Assembly: GCF_025847205.1 (NCBI RefSeq)
Contig: NZ_JAOYTH010000011.1
Location: forward strand, 62,001-126,000
DNA length: 64,000 bases
Reading direction: 5' to 3'
Origin: Pararhizobium sp. YC-54
GTDB lineage: Bacteria > Pseudomonadota > Alphaproteobacteria > Rhizobiales > Rhizobiaceae
The notes under the pieces are model-generated. The model had not been told where the DNA came from and searched no databases. It saw nothing but the letters and a program-made list of their open reading frames with translations. Shown here in pieces: positions 57,141 to 64,000 of the stretch (its first letter is position 1; each line of letters starts with the position of its first letter). The translations under genes and the position numbers were made by a program.

Positions 57141-58223
57141 CTATTCGGCCGCCTGTCTGAGCGCTCCAAGCTGAGGCCGCTTCTTCAAGCCCCAGGCGGT
57201 CGCCAGATGCATGGACGAGGAAATGCCGGCATCGAGCATGAAGGGGCCGGGTGTGTCGGCCTTGGTCCGTGACGCCGGTCTCGGCTTCAGCGGCGTTCCA
57301 TGTCCCATGCCGTCGACCAGATAGAGTTCGACCGCGACCCTGCCGGACTGATCCCTCCAGACGCGGTGGAGATGGCCATCGACCTCGTTCTGCACATAGG
57401 CCTCGCTTTCGAGACCGTGCACGTCAAGCCATTGCTGAAGCAGCGCATCGGCGTTCGAGGTCGAGACGGTGTGATCCTTCGTGCCGTGCCAGATGGAGAC
57501 TGCAGGAAAATCCCGTATCACAGGCGATGCCGCCCGCACGAGATCGCCCCATTCCCGCGCTGTCCGCTCAGGCGCCGACTTCATCGCGGCAAGCGCCCGG
57601 TGCACATCACGTGCCGCGCCATAGGGCAGCCCGGCGATGACGCCGCCGCCGCAAAAGATATCCGGGTAGGCCGCCAGCATGGCGTTGGCCATCGCGCCGC
57701 CTGCGGACAGTCCGGTGACGAACACGCGCTTGCGGTCGATCCCATGCGTGGCCGCCATCTTGGCGACCATCTGGCGGATCGACATGACCTCGCCGCGATC
57801 GCGCGTGACGTTGCTCGGGCGAAACCAGTTAAAACAGAGATTGGCGTTGTTGGAGCGCTTCTGCTCGGCATAGACGACGGCAAAGCCGCGTTCGCGCGCC
57901 AGCGTCGACCAGCCACTGCCAAGGTCATAGTCTTCGGCGGTCTGCTGACAACCGTGCAACACAACGACCAGTGGCGATTTTTTCGGCAGACCGGCGGGGA
58001 TATAGCGCAGCATGCGCAGATGGCCGGGATTGCTGCCGAACGCCTTGACCTCTTCCAGCCTTGCGGCCGGCCGGGGTTTTATCGCTGCTGCTGCCGGTAG
58101 TTTTGCGGGTGCTGCGGAAACGAGAACCTTGCGCGTCGCCTTGACGGCCTTGAAAAGCGTCTTTTCCCAGCGCCGGTGCTGCTTCAGCATATCGGAGAGG
58201 GAAAATTTGAAACGAGACCGCAT
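57141..58223 (-). CDS. PHB-depolymerase-type esterase
   Basis: 360 residues of an alpha/beta hydrolase of the PhaZ/LpqC type. The lipase box VFVTGLSAGGAMANAM contains the nucleophile Ser, with an oxyanion HGCQQTAEDYD and the likely acid and His in WHGTKDHTV and VDGMGHGTPL. The N-terminal ~70 residues are basic, with no classic signal peptide. It could hydrolyse polyhydroxybutyrate oligomers or feruloyl-type esters. The start at 58223 has AAGGA upstream. Confidence 0.88.
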   Translation of the reverse strand: MRSRFKFSLSDMLKQHRRWEKTLFKAVKATRKVLVSAAPAKLPAAAAIKPRPAARLEEVKAFGSNPGHLRMLRYIPAGLPKKSPLVVVLHGCQQTAEDYDLGSGWSTLARERGFAVVYAEQKRSNNANLCFNWFRPSNVTRDRGEVMSIRQMVAKMAATHGIDRKRVFVTGLSAGGAMANAMLAAYPDIFCGGGVIAGLPYGAARDVHRALAAMKSAPERTAREWGDLVRAASPVIRDFPAVSIWHGTKDHTVSTSNADALLQQWLDVHGLESEAYVQNEVDGHLHRVWRDQSGRVAVELYLVDGMGHGTPLKPRPASRTKADTPGPFMLDAGISSSMHLATAWGLKKRPQLGALRQAAE

Positions 58224-58358
58224 GGATGAATCCTTGGCTTGCCGGCACGCTCCCAATGCCGAAATTCCTCCACGCAACAGGGTTCAATATGGGGTACCCC
58301 CCGCCATCCGGCAAGGTCGGGCTGGATATGAATCGCAAGGCTAGGCGGCATGCTGCCT

Positions 58359-58482
58359 CTTCTCCCAAGCGGGGAGAAGTGCCGAGCGAAGGCGAGGCGA
58401 TGGGGGGGGTGGTGCCGCACATTCGCAGTTTGCGGCCCCCTCATCCGGCCCTTCGGGCCACCTTCTCCCCGATGGGGAGAAG
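58359..58482. repeat. Paired hairpin intergenic repeat
   Basis: Two hairpins, CTTCTCCC/GGGAGAAG (58359-58366 with 58372-58379) and CTTCTCCCC/GGGGAGAAG (58462-58470 with 58474-58482), bracket a G-rich central stretch. This mosaic is typical of repeats between rhizobial genes. It lies between the esterase promoter and the enoyl-CoA hydratase 3' end, where it may also act as terminator for the latter. Confidence 0.75.
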
Positions 58483-58496
58483 AGAGAGCAGCCCGA

Positions 58497-59249
58497 TCAC
58501 CGGCGCATGAAAGCCTCGAAAGCCGCGCGCGCTTCGGCGCTCTTCAATTGCGCGGCAAAGTGTTTTGCCTCTTCATCGATGCGAGCCAGCACGTCCGACC
58601 GATCGCCGCGAATGAGGTTGCGCGCAATGCGCAGCGCTTCCGGCGGCTTTTTCGCCAGATTTTCGGCAAGCGCCATCACCTCGCCCTCGATCGCATCGGC
58701 ACCGGCGATCTTCCAGATCAGCCCGGCCTCCTGCGCGTCGGCGGCCGTGAACGCCTCGCCGGCGGCCAGAAGCGCAAAGGCGCGCTGATGACCGGCGATG
58801 CGCGATACGATCAGGCTGGAAGCAGCCTCCGGCACCAGCGCCAGATCAACGAAGGGCGTCTTGAAGGTCGAGCGCGCCGAAGCGATCGTCATATCGCAAT
58901 GCAGGTGGATGGTCGTGCCGATGCCGATCGCCAGGCCATCGACGCCGGAGATGACCGGTTTGGCGGCACCGGCCAGAGCCTTCAGGAATTCGATCACCTC
59001 CTGCCCCATCGACCCGCCCATGGCGAACGCCATGAAATCGGCCATGTCGTTGCCGGCCGAAAAGCAGCCTTCGGTGCCCAGAAACGCGGTGACGCGAATG
59101 GCATCGTCGGTGCCGGCGACGATGAGCGCATTGGCCATCTTGGCGTACATCGCCCGCGTGATGGCATTCTTCTTGGCCGGCCGGTTGAAGCGGATGACCT
59201 GAACGCCCGGATAGGCTTCGGGCCGCTCGATCAGAACGTCATCGGTCAT
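58497..59249 (-). CDS. Enoyl-CoA hydratase/isomerase family protein
   Basis: 250 residues with the crotonase fold: RPAKKNAITRAMYAKMANAL at the N-terminus, the oxyanion segment CFSAGNDMADF, and AKPVISGVDGLAIGIGTTIHLHCDMTIAS. It acts on enoyl-CoA in fatty or branched-chain acid breakdown. The start at 59249 is chosen because AAGGAG then has proper spacing; an ATG six bases earlier touches that site. It sits 25 bases after the acyl-CoA dehydrogenase gene, so the two form an operon. Confidence 0.92.
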   Translation of the reverse strand: MTDDVLIERPEAYPGVQVIRFNRPAKKNAITRAMYAKMANALIVAGTDDAIRVTAFLGTEGCFSAGNDMADFMAFAMGGSMGQEVIEFLKALAGAAKPVISGVDGLAIGIGTTIHLHCDMTIASARSTFKTPFVDLALVPEAASSLIVSRIAGHQRAFALLAAGEAFTAADAQEAGLIWKIAGADAIEGEVMALAENLAKKPPEALRIARNLIRGDRSDVLARIDEEAKHFAAQLKSAEARAAFEAFMRR

Positions 59250-59274
59250 GGTCATCTCCTTTGCGCCTTTTCGA

Positions 59275-61056
59275 TCAGGCAAGTGCGATACGGGCGCCGG
59301 CAAGGCTTGCGGCACCTGTGACGATCGTGTTCTTCAGCGCTACCGTTTCGCCCAAAAGGTTTTCGGCCGCGAAACGGCAAAGCGCGATGCGGACATCACG
59401 GCCACCATCGCCCACCTCCGCCAACCCGCCCTTGGCGAGATAGACGCCGGTCAGCGTCAGGCCGAACAGCCGCTGATAGGCCGTGGCTCCGGCAAGCGCT
59501 TCAGCGGCTTTACCTTCGGCGAGGCGCGCAAGCAGCCATTCCGTCGTCTCTTCCAGATCAGCGATCGCATCGTCAAGACGGCTGCGGGTTTCGCCGAATT
59601 CGGCAAGGTTCGATGACCCGACCTCTTCGGCCACCGCCTTCAATTCGGCAATGAAACCGCGCACATGGCCGCCATCCGCCAGAGGCAGCTTGCGGGTGAC
59701 GAGATCGATCGCCTGAATGCCATTGGTGCCTTCGTAGATCGGCGCGATCCGGGCGTCGCGCAGATAGCGCGCGGCACCGGTCTCTTCGATGAAACCCATG
59801 CCGCCGTGAACCTGGATGCCCATGGAGGCGGCATCGACGCCAACATCGGTGCCGAAGGACTTGGCGACCGGCGTCAAAAGGCTGGAACGCTCCTGCCAAT
59901 AACGGGCTTCGTCGCCCTTTGAGACATGCGCCCGATCGACGGCCCGGGCGCAGGTGAACGCGATGGCGCGGGCGCCCTGTGTCAGGGCTTTCATGGTCAA
60001 GAGTGTGCGGGCGATATCCGGGTGTTCGATGATCGGGCTCATGCCCGTGCCCTTCCAGCCCGGTGCCTTGCCCTGCGTGCGTTCGCGCGCATAGTTCAGC
60101 GCATGCTGGGTCGCGGCATCGGCCATCGCCACACCCTGTATGCCGACGGCAAGGCGGGCATTGTTCATCATCGTGAACATGCAGTTGAGGCCCTTGTTCT
60201 CCTCGCCGACGAGATAGCCGACAGCACCCTTTTCCGCGCCGAACCGGCCGTCGCCATAGACCATGGTGCAGGTCGGCGAGGCATGGATGCCGAGCTTGTG
60301 TTCGAGCGAGTGACAGAACAGATCGTTGCGGGCTCCCAGCGAACCGTCCGCGTTGACGAGGAATTTCGGCACCAGGAACAGCGAAATGCCGCGCGTTCCC
60401 TCCGGCGCCCCGGCGATCCGCGCCAGGACCAGGTGGACGATATTGCCGGTGACCTCGTGGTCGCCCCAGGTGATGAAGATTTTCTGGCCAAAAATCCGGT
60501 AAGTGCCGTCATCGCGGCGCTCGGCGCGGGTCTTCAGGACGCCGAGGTCTGAACCGGCGTGAGGTTCCGTCAGGTTCATCGTCCCGGTCCATTCGCCGGA
60601 AATCATCTTTGCGAGGAACGTTGATTTGAGCTCTGGGGACCCATGTTTCTCAAGGGCGTCCACGGCCCCCATGGTCAGCATCGGCGCCAGCGCAAAGGCC
60701 ATCGAGCCGGCGTTCCAGAACTCCATGGCAGCGATATGCAGCATATGCGGCAGCGCCTGGCCGCCGAACTCCTCCGGCGCCGTCAGGCTGTTCCAGCCGC
60801 CGGCCGCCCAGTTGCGATAAAGATCGCTCCAGCCTTCGGGCACCTGGACCTTGCCATCGACGAGTTTCGAGCCTTGCCGGTCGCCAACATCGGCCAGCGG
60901 CGCGACCTCTTCGGTGGCGAAACGGCCGGCCTCACCGACGATCGCATCGACCAGATCCTCATCGAGATCGCCGAAAACGCCTGCGGCCAGATCCTCCCCG
61001 AGCCCAGCCACGTGCTTGAGCGTGAACAGAATTTCCTCAACCGGTGCCTTGTACAT
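59275..61056 (-). CDS. Acyl-CoA dehydrogenase, long DmdC/AcdB-type
   Basis: 593 residues, longer than typical acyl-CoA dehydrogenases (~380) because of an N-terminal segment (MYKAPVEEILFTLKHVAGL) and a C-terminal extra domain. The FAD-binding acyl-CoA dehydrogenase core is seen in MNLTEPHAGSDLGVLKTRAE and IFGQKIFITWGDHE. This group includes 3-methylmercaptopropionyl-CoA and other dehydrogenases; the substrate here is not proven. GGGAGGA precedes the ATG. A LiuR-like operator lies upstream. Confidence 0.92.
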   Translation of the reverse strand: MYKAPVEEILFTLKHVAGLGEDLAAGVFGDLDEDLVDAIVGEAGRFATEEVAPLADVGDRQGSKLVDGKVQVPEGWSDLYRNWAAGGWNSLTAPEEFGGQALPHMLHIAAMEFWNAGSMAFALAPMLTMGAVDALEKHGSPELKSTFLAKMISGEWTGTMNLTEPHAGSDLGVLKTRAERRDDGTYRIFGQKIFITWGDHEVTGNIVHLVLARIAGAPEGTRGISLFLVPKFLVNADGSLGARNDLFCHSLEHKLGIHASPTCTMVYGDGRFGAEKGAVGYLVGEENKGLNCMFTMMNNARLAVGIQGVAMADAATQHALNYARERTQGKAPGWKGTGMSPIIEHPDIARTLLTMKALTQGARAIAFTCARAVDRAHVSKGDEARYWQERSSLLTPVAKSFGTDVGVDAASMGIQVHGGMGFIEETGAARYLRDARIAPIYEGTNGIQAIDLVTRKLPLADGGHVRGFIAELKAVAEEVGSSNLAEFGETRSRLDDAIADLEETTEWLLARLAEGKAAEALAGATAYQRLFGLTLTGVYLAKGGLAEVGDGGRDVRIALCRFAAENLLGETVALKNTIVTGAASLAGARIALA

Positions 61057-61134
61057 CGCCGTATCCTCCCGCAGCCACATGACAACATCGCCGTCCGTCA
61101 GTCCAGCAACGGCTTGTTCGTTGATCCCGAAATT

Positions 61135-61158
61135 ATTGATTTTTACGTAAACGTCAAT
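61135..61158. promoter_or_regulatory. LiuR-like palindromic operator upstream of the acyl-CoA dehydrogenase
   Basis: A perfect 10-bp core TTTACGTAAA (61142-61151) is flanked symmetrically by ATTGA (61135-61139) and TCAAT (61154-61158); 20 of 24 positions are symmetric. It resembles MerR-family LiuR operators of branched-chain acid catabolism. It lies between the divergent acyl-CoA dehydrogenase and CorA genes. Confidence 0.6.
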
Positions 61159-61210
61159 ATTCGATTGGACCGGTTATCCCGGCCTGCTGCCGCTTTGCAA
61201 CAAAACTGTC

Positions 61211-62251
61211 ATGAAACCCGAATACAGCGAAGTCTGCCTCCGCCCGGAACAATGCCGCATGAACCTGATCTCGTCCGAAATACCGGGGCTCGTCTGGGCC
61301 TATCGTTTCCTGCCGGGCGAAAGCCGCTGCGTGCGGATCGCCGCCGATTCCTCCATAGATGCACTGATGGAGGGCGACGGCTGGGTCTGGCTGCACCTGG
61401 CGCTGAGCGACGCCCGCACCCCTGCCCTGATCGAACGCATCACCACCCTGCCACAAGCAGCGCTTTCGACGCTGACCAGCCATGACACGCAGGCAGCTGT
61501 CACCGTCTCCGACGATATCGTCTACGGCACGCTGGTCGATTTCGAGCGCACCTTCGACGCCGAGACCAAAACCATCGGCTGGCTGCATTTCGCCGTTGCC
61601 GAAAAGATCATCATCACCACGCGGCTGCATCCGTTGCGCAGCATCGACCGGGTCAAGGCGGCCGTCGAGAAGAATGCCCGCTGCGCCCGGCCGATCGACC
61701 TGTTCGAAATGATGGTGGTCGAATTCCAGCGGACCTTGATCAGCCTCGTGCTGGAACTGACGGAAGACCTCAACGTCATCGAGGATGATGTCTACGGCGA
61801 GGCCGGGCACAACCATCAGCCGCGCCTGGCGCCGCTGAGGCGAACCGCAGTGCGCCTGCATCGGCACTTGCGCACATTGCTCGCCCTGCTGCGGCGCGCC
61901 GGTACATCGGAAGAAGACGAGGTGCCGGAAGGATTCACCGACGTGGCCGAACGCCTGTCGGACAGGCTCGAAGCCGTGGATCGCGATGTCTTTGCGCTGC
62001 AGGAACGGGCCCGCCTGCTGCATGAAGAGATCGACAGCAAGCTGTCGTCGGAAACCAACCGTCATCTCTACATCCTGTCGCTGATGACGGCCTTCCTTTT
62101 GCCGCCGACACTGGTCACCGGCTTTTTCGGCATGAACACCAGCAGCCTGCCCTTTGCCGACGGCGTTCACGGGACGTTGATTGCCGGCCTGTTCATCCTG
62201 TTGTCGATGGGACTGGCCTGGACGATCCTCAGGCGGATCGGAATCCTCTAA
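61211..62251 (+). CDS. CorA-family metal ion transporter (ZntB-like)
   Basis: 346 residues. A long N-terminal cytoplasmic domain and coiled helices lead to two C-terminal TM helices, with the pore motif GMN in TGFFGMNTSSLPF. CorA proteins move Mg2+ or Co2+, while ZntB relatives move Zn2+; the motif alone cannot decide. Two possible starts, 61211 and 61259 (MNLISSEIPGLVWAY), lack strong ribosome sites. Convergent with the BA14K gene. Confidence 0.9.
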   Translation: MKPEYSEVCLRPEQCRMNLISSEIPGLVWAYRFLPGESRCVRIAADSSIDALMEGDGWVWLHLALSDARTPALIERITTLPQAALSTLTSHDTQAAVTVSDDIVYGTLVDFERTFDAETKTIGWLHFAVAEKIIITTRLHPLRSIDRVKAAVEKNARCARPIDLFEMMVVEFQRTLISLVLELTEDLNVIEDDVYGEAGHNHQPRLAPLRRTAVRLHRHLRTLLALLRRAGTSEEDEVPEGFTDVAERLSDRLEAVDRDVFALQERARLLHEEIDSKLSSETNRHLYILSLMTAFLLPPTLVTGFFGMNTSSLPFADGVHGTLIAGLFILLSMGLAWTILRRIGIL

Positions 62252-62273
62252 TCCGCACAAAATGACCCGCACA

Positions 62274-62301
62274 AAAATGGCCGGAGACAAAGTCCCCGGC
62301 C
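62274..62301 (-). terminator. Terminator between convergent CorA and BA14K genes
   Basis: GGCCGG (62279-62284) pairs with CCGGCC (62296-62301) around inner GAC/GTC. On the minus strand it is followed by ATTTTTG, so it fits a rho-independent end of the BA14K transcript. Confidence 0.7.
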
Positions 62302-62329
62302 TTAAGTCAGTGCTGATCAAATCACGCTA

Positions 62330-62806
62330 TCAGTAGGGCGAAATGCACTGTCTGCGCGGGCCGCCATACGGCTGATAGGTATTGTCGTAGGCGCGGTAGC
62401 TGCGATAGCGATTATAGCACCATTCGGCATGGCTTCCGCCATAGCGCACCGGGGGCTGGGCGATAGCACCGCCTATGATGGCACCGGTGGCAAACGCGCC
62501 GAGCGGGAACCACCAACCATTATATTCGCGGTAGCCCCGCCGGTAATAGTTGTAGCCGCGATGCCCGTTGTAATAGGAATAGCCGCCGCGGCGATAATAG
62601 CCACGTCTGTCGCTGTACTGACGCCTGTTGCTGTAACGGGGCCTGTAATGGCCATCGCGGTGCGAAATTTGGACGATTTCGACATTGGCGCGTTCAGCCG
62701 TCACCGGAACCGGGATCTGGGTGAAGGCCTGCGAAGGCGTAAATGACGTCGCCAGCAAGACCGCGGACAGCGCCAGCGATGCCGCCTTTAAATTGAAAAC
62801 ACCCAT
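62330..62806 (-). CDS. BA14K family protein
   Basis: 158 residues. A signal peptide (about 1-27) precedes a Tyr/Arg/Gly-rich region (YRRGGYSYYNGHRGYNYYRRGY), a TM-like glycine segment FATGAIIGGAI, and the C-terminal BA14K block HAEWCYNRYRSYRAYDNTYQPYGGPRRQC. In Brucella a relative is an immunoreactive lectin-like protein; rhizobial roles are unknown. AGGAGG is upstream of the start at 62806. An EcfG promoter lies 50 bases further up, so it is likely stress-induced. Confidence 0.9.
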   Translation of the reverse strand: MGVFNLKAASLALSAVLLATSFTPSQAFTQIPVPVTAERANVEIVQISHRDGHYRPRYSNRRQYSDRRGYYRRGGYSYYNGHRGYNYYRRGYREYNGWWFPLGAFATGAIIGGAIAQPPVRYGGSHAEWCYNRYRSYRAYDNTYQPYGGPRRQCISPY

Positions 62807-62855
62807 GAGGGGCTCCTCCTTCAATTGCTATCGGACAATATTGTCTTGCCGATAG

Positions 62856-62880
62856 AACGAGTTGCGGCTGTTTTTGTTCC
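62856..62880 (-). promoter_or_regulatory. EcfG general stress promoter of the BA14K gene
   Basis: On the minus strand GGAAC, 16 bases, CGTT, exactly the general-stress ECF consensus, 50 bases upstream of the start codon. Confidence 0.75.
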
Positions 62881-62956
62881 ACGGCACCACAACTAAGCAT
62901 GTCCGGCAAACACGCGCTAGACGTGTTAGGCCAAGTCTCGATGAAGAGGCTTAATG

Positions 62957-62971
62957 TTAATCCTCCCTTAA
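62957..62971 (+). promoter_or_regulatory. CtrA box upstream of the GH25 gene
   Basis: TTAA-TCCTCCC-TTAA followed by C is a perfect TTAA-N7-TTAAC CtrA site, 24 bases before the ATG at 62995. Confidence 0.65.
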
Positions 62972-62994
62972 CCATCTTTCCGCACCCTCTTCTC

Positions 62995-64000
62995 ATGGAA
63001 AAGCGCCGGATCGCACGCTTGGGCAAGTTTTTCCGCCTCGCCGCTTTCCTCGGCGTCGCGCTGATCCCCAACGTGACATCGGCACGCGACCTCATGCCGT
63101 GGAAATCAGCGGACCACGCGCTGGTCATCGATGCCTACGAACTCAACATCATCGACTGGGACGCGATGCTGAAGGACAAGCGCATTGCCGGCTTCATCTC
63201 CAAGGCATCCGACGGACTGCCGGAAAGCTTTGCCTGTACCGGCGATCATGGCGGCGACACGGTCGCTCACTGCAAGACGATGTGGCGCAAATATGCCGTC
63301 AGCCGCGAACTCTACCAGACACGGCGCCTCATCGCCCGGGCAAGCGGCCTTCTCTGGGGAGCCTACCACCTCGCCCGCCCCGGCAACCCGGTCGACCAGG
63401 CCAATCACTTCCTCGACTATGCCGCGCCGCGCGACGACGAACTGATGGTGCTCGATATCGAGGGCATTGACCCTGAAAAATACATGTCGCTGGAAGACGC
63501 GGCCATTTTCGCCGGTCATATCCGGACCCGCACCGGCCGTTATCCGATGCTCTACACCAATCACACCACCGCCAAGTATATCGCTGCCAACCGCGACCGC
63601 TTCCCGATCCTGTCGCGCCTGCCGCTGTGGTATGCCCGCTACAAGCCGGGCATCCGTAATGTCTTTCCGATGGGCAACTGGGATTCCTACGCGCTCTGGC
63701 AGTTCTCCGCCGCCGCCAACTGCGGCAAGCGGCGTTGCCCCTACCGCGTCGCCGGGACGCTTACCGATATTGACGTCAACGTCGCGGCGATGAATGCCAC
63801 GGCGCTCAAGGCGGTCTGGGCCAAGGGCGAACTGCTGCCGGAAAAACCGCTGGACAAGCCGCTTCTGATCGCCTCGGGCAAAGCGGGAGCTTCCTCGGGC
63901 GCTTTCTCGAGCGTTGGCATAGGCGTTGATATGACCGTGACGGGATCGATCGGGCCTGTTTCCGCCGAACGGATTGCCTCAACGAGCAGCCCGCGCAACC
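62995..64000 (+). CDS. GH25 muramidase-like protein (runs off the window end)
   Basis: Open frame of 335 codons to the edge. An N-terminal hydrophobic segment (about 11-30) suggests export. The glycosyl hydrolase 25 fold is seen in ALVIDAYELNIIDW (substrate Asp region), FISKASDG, WGAYHLARPGNPVDQANHFL, LMVLDIEGID (catalytic Asp/Glu pair), RTGRYPMLYTNHT, PLWYARY and YALWQFS. GH25 enzymes cut peptidoglycan glycan strands. A perfect CtrA box just upstream suggests cell-cycle timing. The C-terminus is not visible. Confidence 0.88.
   Translation, partial: MEKRRIARLGKFFRLAAFLGVALIPNVTSARDLMPWKSADHALVIDAYELNIIDWDAMLKDKRIAGFISKASDGLPESFACTGDHGGDTVAHCKTMWRKYAVSRELYQTRRLIARASGLLWGAYHLARPGNPVDQANHFLDYAAPRDDELMVLDIEGIDPEKYMSLEDAAIFAGHIRTRTGRYPMLYTNHTTAKYIAANRDRFPILSRLPLWYARYKPGIRNVFPMGNWDSYALWQFSAAANCGKRRCPYRVAGTLTDIDVNVAAMNATALKAVWAKGELLPEKPLDKPLLIASGKAGASSGAFSSVGIGVDMTVTGSIGPVSAERIASTSSPRN

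Overview
The window looks like chromosome of an alphaproteobacterium of the Rhizobiaceae (Rhizobium/Agrobacterium/Neorhizobium-like). The basis is high GC, rhizobial gene orders (ctaC-ctaD-ctaB-coxF-ctaG-ctaE, ispH-thrB-rnhA, bioM-bioN-bioY, aroC-ribB, thrC-M16 peptidase), family markers such as BA14K, IalB, YqgE and RT0821-type lipoproteins, and palindromic intergenic repeats of rhizobial type. Most of it is core metabolism. No rRNA, tRNA, CRISPR array, transposase, integrase or phage gene was seen. The genus is an inference from gene content only.

Layout. 1-5.7 kb: end of thrC, an M16 peptidase, a RimJ-type acetyltransferase and a membrane GGDEF-EAL protein. 5.7-8.0 kb: heptamer tandem arrays, then a LysR/quinone oxidoreductase pair lying between two copies of the 3' end of the next gene. 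8.0-13.2 kb: zinc metallopeptidase, CsbD stress protein, YqgE, DsbD-like periplasmic protein, peroxiredoxin, an ArsR-SRPBCC pair and a VOC protein. 13.2-23.1 kb (minus strand): rnhA, thrB, ispH, DUF1304, SURF1, DUF983 and the aa3 cytochrome oxidase genes with heme O synthase and copper-assembly factor. 23.5-31.9 kb: IalB protein, MazEF-like module, tldD, polysaccharide deacetylase, pdxH, lipoprotein, J-domain protein, fabI, histidine phosphatase and DUF1344.

32-43.8 kb: a second GGDEF-EAL protein, a 274-bp MITE-like inverted-repeat element, aroC-ribB, a GNAT protein, a YcaQ-type glycosylase, bioMNY, an MDR dehydrogenase, an HDAC-like deacetylase and xseB. 43.8-54.6 kb: a TumE/TumA-like module, pirin, dxs, OpgC, an HBM-type chemoreceptor, tlyA, an RNA methyltransferase and an AbiEii-like nucleotidyltransferase pair. 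54.7-64 kb: a dCache chemoreceptor, PHB-depolymerase-type esterase, enoyl-CoA hydratase with acyl-CoA dehydrogenase, a CorA transporter, BA14K and the start of a GH25 muramidase that runs off the window.

Regulatory sites read directly from the DNA tie several genes to global circuits. There are GGAAC-N16-CGTT general-stress (EcfG) promoters before csbD and the BA14K gene, and a perfect FNR/FixK box before ctaC. TTAA-N7-TTAA CtrA boxes precede the GH25 gene and the second chemoreceptor. A LiuR-like palindrome precedes the acyl-CoA dehydrogenase operon, and palindromic operators precede the ArsR pair and two toxin-antitoxin modules. I found no clearly new multi-gene system. The best leads are the LysR/qor insertion with duplicated gene end, the MITE-like element, the AbiEii-like pair and the regulatory boxes.
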